From the NCBI RefSeq assembly GCF_034497705.1, contig NZ_JAXRUV010000001.1, positions 496,001 through 560,000 on the forward strand: a DNA stretch of 64,000 nt, in the 5' to 3' direction. The DNA comes from Marinococcus luteus_A. Its GTDB lineage: Bacteria; Bacillota; Bacilli; Bacillales; Marinococcaceae. The stretch's first letter is position 1. Each line of letters begins with the position of its first letter. Both the position numbers and the translations under genes were made by a program. The notes below the pieces were generated by a model that was given only the letters and a program-made list of their open reading frames with translations, had not been told where the DNA came from and did not search any database. Below are positions 31,886-39,039 of this stretch, in pieces.

Positions 31886-32215
31886 ATGTCATTTCGAAAT
31901 TCAATAGGAAAAAATGTTAGAATCGCCCTCGCAGATATAGCAAAAGAAGATAAGGTGCTGCAATTGATTCTTGCGCCTAAAACGATGGAAAAGTTTATAA
32001 TCGTCAAAATCGATTCCATCGATGAGATGGGCATATGGATCGAACATGAAATCGAAGCCGAGCTCGATGAAGATGAAGACGGGGAAAAGCTGCTGCAGTC
32101 GCAGCGCGAGAGAAAGCTTGTCCGGTCAAAATTCTTAATCAAGTGGCACTATATCGAAGGGGCCTACGCGCCGCTCGACGACGACGTGAACAGTAAAATG
32201 AAGTTTCTGCGCTAA
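31886..32215 (+). CDS. small protein of unknown function
   Basis: This 109-residue protein starts at ATG 31886 after AGGAGG. It has a beta start (VRIALADI...KVLQLILAP), an acidic middle (EAELDEDEDGEKLLQ) and a basic C-terminal half (RERKLVRSKFLIKWHYIEG). There is no signal peptide or membrane segment. It lies 15 nt before the next gene and is likely co-transcribed with it. Confidence 0.55.
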   Translation: MSFRNSIGKNVRIALADIAKEDKVLQLILAPKTMEKFIIVKIDSIDEMGIWIEHEIEAELDEDEDGEKLLQSQRERKLVRSKFLIKWHYIEGAYAPLDDDVNSKMKFLR

Positions 32216-32230
32216 AAGGAGGAGTCTTAC

Positions 32231-32680
32231 ATGGACGATTGGATTCATCAGTTATCAAGCACGGCTCGTCAGAATAAAAAACAGGTGTCCACCGTGGAGG
32301 AAGAAAAACAGATGGAAAGCATACGTGCCTGCTCTGAGGAGCTGACAGGCATGTTCGATGAGTTAATGGGAACCATTAACGGCCGGTCGGATTTAAAAGT
32401 AGAAAAAGTAAAAAGCAACAAGCATGTAAAATACTTTTACGGCGTTTCCGAGCTTATTATTGAGAACGGCGAGGTTTTCACCCGTAAAGGCTTTCTGGAA
32501 ATAAGCTTCAAAATCCGTATTAATGACTCTGCCTACAACGTCAGTGACGTCCGGCCCCGCAGTGCTTACCTGAAGGACTTAAACACATGCAGATGGGAAA
32601 CGGAAACAGGTACTGTATTTAATGAAGAACAGGCATCGATGTTATTTAAGCAGGCACTGCTTCCTTATATCGAAGAATAA
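32231..32680 (+). CDS. protein of unknown function
   Basis: This 149-residue protein starts at ATG 32231 after AAAGGAGGA. An N-terminal charged helix (~1-45) is followed by a beta-rich part (VKYFYGVSELIIENGEVFTR, KGFLEISFKIRIND) and a C-terminal helix MLFKQALLPYIEE. A strong terminator follows. The product is unrecognised. Confidence 0.55.
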   Translation: MDDWIHQLSSTARQNKKQVSTVEEEKQMESIRACSEELTGMFDELMGTINGRSDLKVEKVKSNKHVKYFYGVSELIIENGEVFTRKGFLEISFKIRINDSAYNVSDVRPRSAYLKDLNTCRWETETGTVFNEEQASMLFKQALLPYIEE

Positions 32681-32692
32681 AAACAACAGTTT

Positions 32693-32721
32693 CAGTCCGG
32701 AGACACTTCGGGCTGTTTTTT
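32693..32721 (+). terminator. intrinsic terminator
   Basis: CAGTCCG pairs with CGGGCTG followed by T6. Confidence 0.75.
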
Positions 32722-32934
32722 GTATTGTATTTGGATTGTTGTATCTTTAATAAAACATTAAAGTATATACAAATAAAACATATTGTAGTAATACATAAAG
32801 CGATGGAATATATACAACGCTGAAAAGAACTGAATCAGGTTAGAAAGGACCAGGAAATAAATTCAGTAATTTTAAAAAATAATAGTACTTTATTACTTAA
32901 ATTTGAAGTATTATAAAGGAGAGGGGGATAAACG

Positions 32935-33156
32935 ATGGCTACCGTGTATGTCAACCGTCATGTCCGTTATGTGCAGGTACTGTTAAGCGATGAGGGGAGC
33001 CTTTTGCACTGTTTAACCTGGGAGACCGACGACGGGTTTGTCTTTGACATCCATGCGCTTGATGACAGCTCGTTTTCCCCGAAGTATGACAGGATTTATA
33101 TGCCATTTGACCAGGGAACAATGACGCTTCACGGAAATACGTATATTTTGTATTAA
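32935..33156 (+). CDS. small protein, family B member 1
   Basis: This 73-residue protein starts at ATG 32935 after AAAGGAG. The pattern TWETDDGFVFDIHALDD ... HGNTYIL resembles EYADGYEVVLHSMGD ... KEHTYVL in the 99-residue protein at 35718, so the two are probably paralogues. A small beta fold is likely; function is unknown. Confidence 0.55.
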   Translation: MATVYVNRHVRYVQVLLSDEGSLLHCLTWETDDGFVFDIHALDDSSFSPKYDRIYMPFDQGTMTLHGNTYILY

Positions 33157-33408
33157 CCATATGGCTGCTGATAATAAAGGAAAGGATATCTGATGTTGCC
33201 TTAATTATTATTTGTGTTTTAAATTATACAATATATGACGTTGCGAAATAGAATCATCAGTAGTGATTCAGCTGTTATCAAAAAGTGTTTTTTTGTTTCT
33301 TTTTATATACATTATCGTCAAAACAGAGCCTCTGTAATTTCAATAGGATACTGAATGTACGTTGCGTTAATACCATTTATTTCCTATGCAATAGAAAGAA
33401 GGAGTGTT

Positions 33409-33672
33409 ATGCTTTGGGCGGAACAGAAGTTGAAAGGAGCATGCGCTATCTCTCAATTTTCTTACGTGATCGATGAAGAAGGAAATGAAGTGTTCGTAGG
33501 GACCAAAGAAGACATTAAGGAAAAATTCCCGGCTAAAGAAAAGCATATTTTTAACACTGAAGAGGAATTGCTGAACGGCATACGGGATTTTCGGGAAAAT
33601 GAACGAATCATATCTGTTGTAAGTGATCTGCCTGTTTTAAATGAACAGTGGAAACAGAAGGACAATATGTAA
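33409..33672 (+). CDS. small conserved protein, paralogue of 16077-16316
   Basis: This 87-residue protein starts at ATG 33409 after AAGGAG. Shared features with the 79-residue protein at 16077 are S-x-F-(A/S)-Y near the N-terminus, F(N/E)TEEEL, ERIISVVSDLPVLNEQWKQ against EYIITRLSELPIIDAMWKK, and similar length. Function is unknown. The upstream 250 nt are AT-rich and hold no further gene. Confidence 0.6.
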   Translation: MLWAEQKLKGACAISQFSYVIDEEGNEVFVGTKEDIKEKFPAKEKHIFNTEEELLNGIRDFRENERIISVVSDLPVLNEQWKQKDNM

Positions 33673-33731
33673 CACGATTCGTTTAGGCCGGCACTGGACC
33701 GGGAACTTTTTGTTTATTACTCAGAGGTGGG

Positions 33732-33762
33732 CCGGACTTTTTCCAGAAAGTCCGGTTTTTTT
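33732..33762 (+). terminator. intrinsic terminator
   Basis: CCGGACTTT pairs with AAAGTCCGG around TTCCAG, followed by T7. Confidence 0.88.
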
Positions 33763-33842
33763 ATTAGGTGGGGGAACTATTAAAAGCACTGGCGTAGTAT
33801 AATAAACAAAGTACCTCCCAGTCTTTGTCAGAGAGGAAGATG

Positions 33843-34025
33843 ATGATGAACAAAAAAAGAAATACCGCCTGGCTGCTGGTTCCGCTGCTTTTGCTTCAGG
33901 CCTGGTGGCTTTACCGGGAAGCCGAAAAGCAGGGAAAAGCCAAATGGAAGTGGGGCCTGTGGGGATTAACACAGTTTCCAACCCCGGCAGTGGCTTTTTA
34001 CGTCATTCATAAATGGAAGAAGTAA
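33843..34025 (+). CDS. small membrane protein
   Basis: This protein of about 60 residues has an N-terminal hydrophobic helix (TAWLLVPLLLLQAWWLY), a basic loop (REAEKQGKAKWKW) and a second weaker segment (QFPTPAVAFYVIHKW). Three consecutive ATG codons (33840, 33843, 33846) follow GAGAGG, so the exact start is uncertain. Function is unknown. Confidence 0.5.
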   Translation: MMNKKRNTAWLLVPLLLLQAWWLYREAEKQGKAKWKWGLWGLTQFPTPAVAFYVIHKWKK

Positions 34026-34140
34026 GCCCAGCTGCTGCTCTTCCGAGGTTTCAAACCGGCGCCCAGGTGTAATAGCATAAAAAGAAGCCGGAGATTCTGC
34101 CGGTATGCGCAGCACCTATTAGAGTGAAGGGGCGACAAAA

Positions 34141-34443
34141 ATGAAACAGGAAACTCAGGAAATTAACGAAATTGTACTCGACGAATCGGAGCTGCGATTT
34201 GAGTCTGCGTACTTGTATCTTGAAACGTCCGATCCGGACAGGATCGGAGAAAGCGCCTGGACGCTGGCCATTTATAATGCAGAACAGGAATTTTCCGAAG
34301 AGTTTACCAATCGAAACAGCATCAGCATCCGGTTCAAAACCGAAGAAGCAGAGTATCAGGGGCTTGTTCAGTTTAAAAACATTGAAGGCGGGGGGAAGAA
34401 GCATTGCCACCTCGATGGTCTCGATGAACTGGTGCAGATATAA
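34141..34443 (+). CDS. small beta-rich protein of unknown function
   Basis: This 100-residue acidic protein has alternating strands (LRFESAYLYLETSD, AWTLAIYNAEQEFSEEF, YQGLVQFKNIEGG). Its Trp-to-Gly spacing resembles the products at 34903 and 31195. Its start follows AGTGAAGGGG. No known domain was recognised. Confidence 0.5.
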   Translation: MKQETQEINEIVLDESELRFESAYLYLETSDPDRIGESAWTLAIYNAEQEFSEEFTNRNSISIRFKTEEAEYQGLVQFKNIEGGGKKHCHLDGLDELVQI

Positions 34444-34589
34444 AGCAGGTATAAAAACGGGTGACAGCGAAAGCTGGCGCCTGTTTTTTATATGCACCCC
34501 AGTCTGAAACCAGGGGAACGTTTAATACGCGCGAATTCGGGGATTATAGGTGTGAAAAGATGCTCAAAGATTGGAAAGGAGAGAAAGCC

Positions 34590-34832
34590 ATGAGTCCGAG
34601 AAAAGAAGCGATGGCCCAGCTGGCCGGAAGAGTCGAACGGGGGGAAATCGGTGCCGAATGGTCGCCAGTGGATGAAATCGAGCAGGATCGTTTTCAGGAG
34701 CTTGCGGAGCACGGATACGTGACGTATGACGACGCGTCCGGAGAAAAAGACCAGGCGGTTTACAGCGGTATTAAAATCACAAAAGAAGGCCGCGAGCTTT
34801 ATGAAGAATATAAACGGCAGGTAGATGAATAG
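34590..34832 (+). CDS. small winged-helix-like protein
   Basis: This 80-residue protein starts at ATG 34590 after AAAGGAGAG. It is helical then beta: RKEAMAQLAGRVERGE, RFQELAEHGYVTYDD, YSGIKITKEGRELYEEYK. The ending is typical of winged-helix or YjcQ-like proteins, where ITKEGREL forms the wing and last helix. DNA binding is possible but not shown. Confidence 0.5.
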   Translation: MSPRKEAMAQLAGRVERGEIGAEWSPVDEIEQDRFQELAEHGYVTYDDASGEKDQAVYSGIKITKEGRELYEEYKRQVDE

Positions 34833-34902
34833 AAATTAACGCATTCCGCGGGCGGTATTATACAAGCCGCCTTTTTAAAAGAATGAAACTCAGGAGGACG
34901 CG

Positions 34903-35196
34903 ATGCCGACACTAGCACTTGAAGCTGTTAAAACAGTTTCCACAAATGAAGTTATTCACGTAAAGGAAGGACAGCTGCAGGCAGGCGGCGGGCCACTTGA
35001 ACGCTGGACCGTTTCCATTACAGACTGCGACAACGAGGAATTTTTCCACCAGGCATTCGACAGTACTTCTCCTGCGTTGGATTTATATTTTTACACCCGG
35101 GAAGGCTTTCAGTTTGGCGGACAGGCCTACATCACCCGTTCGGATCAGAAAAGTATTGAGCTTGAAGGAAGCAGTGCGCTTCAGGAACAGTCGTAA
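34903..35196 (+). CDS. small beta-rich protein of unknown function
   Basis: This 97-residue protein starts at ATG 34903 after AGGAGGA. The core is RWTVSITDCDNEEFFHQAF, LDLYFYTREGFQFGGQAY and SIELEGSSAL. It is similar in layout to the products of 34141 and 31195. It lies 21 nt upstream of a family A gene and is likely co-transcribed with it. Confidence 0.5.
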   Translation: MPTLALEAVKTVSTNEVIHVKEGQLQAGGGPLERWTVSITDCDNEEFFHQAFDSTSPALDLYFYTREGFQFGGQAYITRSDQKSIELEGSSALQEQS

Positions 35197-35217
35197 TTGG
35201 ATAAAAGGAGGATGACG

Positions 35218-35544
35218 ATGACACAGGAACCGGATTTTTTCGAGGAAGGGCTGAAAGGCTACCGCGTACGTCCACTCCATTTTGCCGGGGAATCAGTCGA
35301 AGTGTATCAGGACGAAGAGCTCGTGCTGCTCGTTCAGGTGACCACTTCGGCGATGGCAGCCGAAGCTAGTTTAAAGGAAGAAAACGTACCCGACTGGCTG
35401 TGGAGCATCGGCCTGGATTATCTGAAACAGGAAGAGCCGACGGAAAAAAAGCGTCTTGTCATTACCGTGCAGGACGTGACAGACGGAGAAATAAACAAAG
35501 CTTATGACAATTTATTGAGAGATTTCGAAGCGCCCTCGAGCTGA
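35218..35544 (+). CDS. small acidic protein, family A member 2
   Basis: This 108-residue protein starts at ATG 35218, 6 nt after AGGAGG. It carries the family A blocks LVLLVQVTT, PDWLWSIGLDYLKQEE, RLVITVQDVTDGEINKAYD and LLRDFEA. It is a paralogue of 31535-31852 and 36467-36781. Function is unknown. Confidence 0.6.
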   Translation: MTQEPDFFEEGLKGYRVRPLHFAGESVEVYQDEELVLLVQVTTSAMAAEASLKEENVPDWLWSIGLDYLKQEEPTEKKRLVITVQDVTDGEINKAYDNLLRDFEAPSS

Positions 35545-35557
35545 GAGGGTGCTTTTT
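35530..35557 (+). terminator. intrinsic terminator
   Basis: GCGCCCTC pairs with GAGGGTGC, followed by T5. It overlaps the end of the preceding gene. Confidence 0.75.
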
Positions 35558-35717
35558 GTTTTTATTTATATAGAAGAAACAGGCACACTGTTCTTTTGAT
35601 GTCAGAATTCTTTAGAAACGGTTTTCACTGACTCGGGAAGGAAATTCTTTCTGAAAAAAACGGCCGGGTGTCTTCTCGAACCGAAAAAACTGTGGTATAA
35701 ATAAGTGGAGGGGGTGG

Positions 35718-36017
35718 ATGACAGTGGCTTTAGTGGAATTCAAATGCAGAACGCAGCCGCAGGTGACCTATAGCAGTGACGGTCATGAAATTCATTACAA
35801 GGTGATTGAATACGCCGATGGCTACGAGGTGGTGCTTCATTCGATGGGTGATTTTCAGCCGGCCGATGAAAAACTGTTATTTCATCAGGGAAGTCAGGTC
35901 ATTCACGCCAAAGAGCATACTTACGTATTAGATACCTGTGACTGTGTGTACAGCGGTGAATCCGATGAAACTATCGATCATTCGATCTGTCACAAACCGT
36001 ATTCTAAATCCATGTAA
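35718..36017 (+). CDS. small protein, family B member 2
   Basis: This 99-residue protein has a beta-rich core (HYKVIEYADGYEVVLHSMGD ... VIHAKEHTYVLDT) resembling the 73-residue protein at 32935. A C-terminal extension contains several Cys and His (TCDCVYSG, HSICHK), possibly a metal site. ATG 35718 lies only 3 nt after GGAGGGGG, and GTG 35724 is an alternative start. TATAAA near 35695 may be its -10 box. Confidence 0.55.
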   Translation: MTVALVEFKCRTQPQVTYSSDGHEIHYKVIEYADGYEVVLHSMGDFQPADEKLLFHQGSQVIHAKEHTYVLDTCDCVYSGESDETIDHSICHKPYSKSM

Positions 36018-36112
36018 ACAAACGCTAAGCGGAGCTTTCCTTCCCGGGAGGCTCTTTTTTGTGGCGGACGCAGGTGTAAAAAACATTCCGGAAAATAGAA
36101 AGGAGCATACAA

Positions 36113-36337
36113 ATGCTGCATTTTGAAAAGAAGGACCTTCACAATTTAAACCACGCGGAGGCGCCGTATGTATCCATTTACCAATACGGGAAAACAGATA
36201 TCAGCAGCCATCCATCTGACAGCAGCCGGGTGGGGCTGTCCAAGCAGGGCATGATGAAGCTGGTGAATTACTGGATTGAGGAAGGCAACCTTGATGATAA
36301 CGACAAGCAGCAGATTAAAGAGTGGCTCGACCAATAA
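36113..36337 (+). CDS. small protein of unknown function
   Basis: This 74-residue protein starts at ATG 36113 after AAAGGAG. The N-terminal part is polar (APYVSIYQYGKTDISSHPS). The C-terminal part is helical (SKQGMMKLVNYWIEEGNL then DNDKQQIKEWLDQ). No domain was recognised. Confidence 0.5.
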   Translation: MLHFEKKDLHNLNHAEAPYVSIYQYGKTDISSHPSDSSRVGLSKQGMMKLVNYWIEEGNLDDNDKQQIKEWLDQ

Positions 36338-36466
36338 CCCTTCAGGAGACGTGGAAGAAATTCGGGTTTAGCAGGAGAGGTGCAGGGAAAAGGAATCACA
36401 ATTCACCAATAGAAAAACGAACTTCAGGCACGTATCTGCGCCGAAGTCGTTAAAGGGGGAATCGTG

Positions 36467-36781
36467 ATGGCACGCCTGCTTGACTTTTACCACGGACCGT
36501 ATGAAGGCAGCCCGGGGGAGTCTGAACATTTTAATGGACCGGTGCTTCATATCTTTGAGCGCGAACAGCTGCTGCTGTCGATGCAGATCACGGCCGAAGC
36601 ACTCCGGAAAGATGAACTGAACGTAGACATGACCACGGTGTATGAATGGCTCTGGCACCGGGGGCTCGAATTTATCGAACAGGAAAATATTACGTCAGCC
36701 ACGGTGATAGTGATTACCGATAGAGATATTGAAGGAAATAAAATTGTTACTTCCTATCGGACGCTTGCTTGCCGGGCATAA
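36467..36781 (+). CDS. small acidic protein, family A member 3
   Basis: This 104-residue protein starts at ATG 36467 after AAAGGGGG (an adjacent in-frame GTG is less well placed). It carries the family A blocks LLLSMQITAEAL, YEWLWHRGLEFIEQEN and VIVITDRDIEGNKIVTSY. It is the last gene of the small-gene run and is convergent with lexA. Confidence 0.6.
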   Translation: MARLLDFYHGPYEGSPGESEHFNGPVLHIFEREQLLLSMQITAEALRKDELNVDMTTVYEWLWHRGLEFIEQENITSATVIVITDRDIEGNKIVTSYRTLACRA

Positions 36782-36785
36782 TATA

Positions 36786-36830
36786 AACGGGGCCGTCTGC
36801 TTCATCAAAGCAGACGGCCCCGTTTATATG
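36786..36830. terminator. bidirectional terminator between small-gene island and lexA
   Basis: An 18-base arm (AAACGGGGCCGTCTGCTT) pairs with its complement around CATCA. It serves both convergent transcripts. Confidence 0.8.
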
Positions 36831-36831
36831 A

Positions 36832-37458
36832 TTAAAAGATGGTGCGGAAAACGCCGGTGACTCTGCCGAGTATCGTACAGTTTTCTAAAATGATCGGGTC
36901 CATGGTGGCATTTTCAGGCTGCAGGCGGATAAAGTTTTCTTCTTTGTAAAACCGTTTAACCGTCGCTTCCATTTCGTCGGTCATAGCAACAATAATATCG
37001 CCGTTATCAGCGGTCTGCTGCTTTTGGACGACAACAAGATCCCCGTCAAAAATGCCGGCCTCTATCATGCTGTCTCCCTGAATGGTAAGCATGTATACCT
37101 GTTCTTCATCGGTCACCATGCGCTCCGGAAGAGGGATGTATTCTTCTACATTTTCCACCGCAGTGATAGGCTCCCCGGCCGTAACTTTACCGATCACCGG
37201 CACATATACAGCTTTGCTTTCGTGAATCGGCTCGCTGCCCTGGTCTTCAAGTTCAAGCACTTCAATTGCCCGCGGCTTAGTCGGGTCGCGGCGGATTAAA
37301 TTTTTGTTTTCAAGGCGGGCGAGGTGCCCGTGCACCGTTGAACTCGAGGCGAGCCCCACGGCTTCTCCGATCTCCCGGACCGAAGGCGGATAGCCTTTTT
37401 CTTTTACTTCTTCTTTTATATAATCAAGAATTTGCTGCTGGCGCTTGGATAGCTTCAT
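36832..37458 (-). CDS. lexA: SOS repressor LexA
   Basis: This 208-residue repressor blocks DNA-damage genes until RecA filaments trigger self-cleavage. The N-terminal winged helix (1-65) includes YPPSVREIGEAVGLAS. The cleavage site is A94-G95 in KVTAGEPI, and the catalytic pair is S130 (in GDSM) and K168 (in ATVKRF). ATG 37458 follows AAAGGAGG; the longer frame is not needed. It is divergent from the yneA-like gene with three LexA boxes in the shared region, as in B. subtilis. Confidence 0.95.
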   Translation of the reverse strand: MKLSKRQQQILDYIKEEVKEKGYPPSVREIGEAVGLASSSTVHGHLARLENKNLIRRDPTKPRAIEVLELEDQGSEPIHESKAVYVPVIGKVTAGEPITAVENVEEYIPLPERMVTDEEQVYMLTIQGDSMIEAGIFDGDLVVVQKQQTADNGDIIVAMTDEMEATVKRFYKEENFIRLQPENATMDPIILENCTILGRVTGVFRTIF

Positions 37459-37519
37459 CTCCGCACCTCCTTTTGAGGAATTTTTCTGAGTAAAGTATAG
37501 CATGAGGGGAACAAAAACG

Positions 37520-37533
37520 CAAACACCCGTTCT
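37520..37533. promoter_or_regulatory. LexA box (lexA side)
   Basis: On the minus strand AGAACGGGTGTTTG matches CGAACRNRYGTTYG at 13 of 14 positions. It overlaps the probable lexA promoter. Confidence 0.75.
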
Positions 37534-37543
37534 AATATTTCTG

Positions 37544-37571
37544 TTGACGGGAACAGGTATTCTGGTATACT
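37544..37571 (+). promoter_or_regulatory. promoter of the yneA-yneB operon
   Basis: TTGACG (37544-37549), 16 nt, TATACT (37566-37571). A LexA box lies in the spacer. Confidence 0.7.
37551..37562. promoter_or_regulatory. LexA box between -35 and -10
   Basis: GAACAGGTATTC differs from GAAC-N4-GTTC by one base. Confidence 0.6.
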
Positions 37572-37583
37572 GAATGAATATAA

Positions 37584-37595
37584 GAACATACATTC
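37584..37595. promoter_or_regulatory. LexA box downstream of the -10
   Basis: GAACATACATTC differs from GAAC-N4-GTTC by one base. It lies near the expected transcript start. Confidence 0.6.
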
Positions 37596-37616
37596 TCATT
37601 CAGGGGGAACATGCAT

Positions 37617-37859
37617 ATGAATAAACTCAAAACTTTCACTTCAACGGACTGGACAATGCTTGCCTTATTTGCATTCGCGCTTTTATTTTTGGTATATTCA
37701 GCGGACGCTTCGATCACTCCGGACACGCTGGGCGGCACGGAAGCAGACCGTTCGGCAGAAATCGTCTATGAACAGGAGCATCCGGTTTTAAAGGACAGGA
37801 CGGGGTATCAGGAACAGCCGTGGGAACGAACAGTTTCGTTTGACGCTGCCGAACAGTAA
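37617..37859 (+). CDS. YneA-like SOS cell-division inhibitor (short form)
   Basis: This 80-residue protein is in the yneA position and has one N-terminal membrane helix (WTMLALFAFALLFLVYSA, ~13-30) followed by an extracellular tail. B. subtilis YneA halts division during DNA damage and is about 105 residues with a LysM domain; here no LysM pattern is visible. ATG 37617 is favoured over 37611 by distance from GGGGG. The gene has an SOS promoter. The function is inferred from position and layout. Confidence 0.65.
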   Translation: MNKLKTFTSTDWTMLALFAFALLFLVYSADASITPDTLGGTEADRSAEIVYEQEHPVLKDRTGYQEQPWERTVSFDAAEQ

Positions 37860-37886
37860 AACACGAACGGAAAGGAACGCAGACAA

Positions 37887-38534
37887 ATGAAAACATGCAT
37901 CATTTACGCCCGGGTAAGTACGGAAAAAGAAGAACAGCAGTCCTCGCTTGCCAGGCAGCAGGAGGAGCTGGAAGCTATTGCTGCAGCGAATGGCTGGACG
38001 GTGCAGCAGACAGTGACAGAACAGGAAAGCAGCTATTCCGTGGAACGGGATGGACTTCTTCGTGTGTTCGAGCTCCTCGATGACACACGGGCGGATACAC
38101 TGCTAATTACCGATGACACGCGGCTTGGACGTGGAAATGCTAAAATTGCCGTGCTCCATGAACTGCAGAAAAGGGGCACGTCCATCTATACAGTGAAAGA
38201 TGACGGGGAGCTCGAAATTGCGGATACCGATCATATGATTATGGAAATTTTGTCCATTGTGGAAGAGCATCAGCGCCGGCTGCATAATTTTAAAATTAAG
38301 CGGGGGATGCAGCGGGCGGTGGAAAACGGATATCATCCTGAAGAAAACTTCGGATTAAACCGCAGCGGCGGCCGGAAAAAAATAGAGGTGCCCATTGAAG
38401 AAATTGTTAAGTTGAAACAGCGGGAGCTGACGTTTAAGGATATCGCTCTGACGCTCCGGGGTCTTGGCTATGATATTTCCAAAGCGACGGTGCACCGTCG
38501 TTATAAAGAATATGAACAGCAGCGAGCAGATTAG
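37887..38534 (+). CDS. yneB: YneB-type serine recombinase
   Basis: This 215-residue resolvase-family protein has the catalytic Ser11 in YARVSTEKEEQ, the conserved DDTRLGRG block (~75) and a C-terminal helix-turn-helix (LTFKDIALTLRGLGYDISKATVHRRY, quoted as the region ~175-205). B. subtilis YneB (217 residues) is co-transcribed with yneA as part of the SOS response; its substrate is unknown. The ATG follows AAAGGAACG 27 nt after the yneA-like gene. Confidence 0.88.
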   Translation: MKTCIIYARVSTEKEEQQSSLARQQEELEAIAAANGWTVQQTVTEQESSYSVERDGLLRVFELLDDTRADTLLITDDTRLGRGNAKIAVLHELQKRGTSIYTVKDDGELEIADTDHMIMEILSIVEEHQRRLHNFKIKRGMQRAVENGYHPEENFGLNRSGGRKKIEVPIEEIVKLKQRELTFKDIALTLRGLGYDISKATVHRRYKEYEQQRAD

Positions 38535-38550
38535 AACCGTAGTGATTTGT

Positions 38551-38579
38551 TTGCGGTACGGCGCTGTTTTTAATATAAT
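38551..38579 (+). promoter_or_regulatory. predicted ynzC promoter
   Basis: TTGCGG, 17 nt, TATAAT. Confidence 0.6.
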
Positions 38580-38612
38580 AAAAAAGGAACGCCATTTTAA
38601 GGGAGGCAACTT

Positions 38613-38852
38613 ATGCTTTCGAAAGAAAAAATTGACCGGATTAATGAGTTAGCCAAACGCCAAAAATCGTCGGGGCTGACAGCTGAAGAAGAAGAAGAAC
38701 AGCATGCGCTGCGTCAGGAATATTTAAGCAAATTCCGTTCCTCATTTAAAAACCAGCTTGAAAACGTAAAAGTGGTGGATGAAGAAGGTACGGATGTAAC
38801 CCCAAGCAAGCTTGAGCGTGTCAAACGACGGAACCGCAGCTTCCGGCATTAA
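38613..38852 (+). CDS. ynzC: UPF0291/DUF896 protein YnzC
   Basis: This 79-residue protein has the conserved helical hairpin MLSKEKIDRINELAKRQKS, GLTAEEEEEQHALRQEYL and the family-specific FRSSFKNQLENVKVVDEEG segment (quoted in parts). It is a small cytosolic protein of unknown function kept next to the SOS genes in Bacillaceae. It follows TAAGGGAGG. Confidence 0.92.
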   Translation: MLSKEKIDRINELAKRQKSSGLTAEEEEEQHALRQEYLSKFRSSFKNQLENVKVVDEEGTDVTPSKLERVKRRNRSFRH

Positions 38853-38862
38853 GATAAAAGAG

Positions 38863-38896
38863 AGGCCTGATCTTAACAAAGAGCAGGCCTTTTGAT
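38863..38896 (+). terminator. ynzC terminator
   Basis: AGGCCTG pairs with CAGGCCT, followed by TTTTG. Confidence 0.65.
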
Positions 38897-38920
38897 TTTC
38901 TTCTTTCTCTGTTAACACGC

Positions 38921-38949
38921 TTGTGTAATCGTTTTAAAACCTTTATCAT
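38921..38949 (+). promoter_or_regulatory. predicted tkt promoter
   Basis: TTGTGT, 17 nt, TATCAT, about 90 nt before the tkt start. Confidence 0.5.
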
Positions 38950-39039
38950 AAAAGCGTACAAGAACACGGAAATTCCCGCGGGGTCAACTCACAAGTGCGG
39001 GTTTCCACCCAAAAATACATACAGTGGAGGGAAATATGC

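Noticed and set aside
38995..39039. Earlier start for transketolase
   Set aside because: The extra 15 residues lack similarity to transketolases and the ribosome binding site fits ATG 39040.
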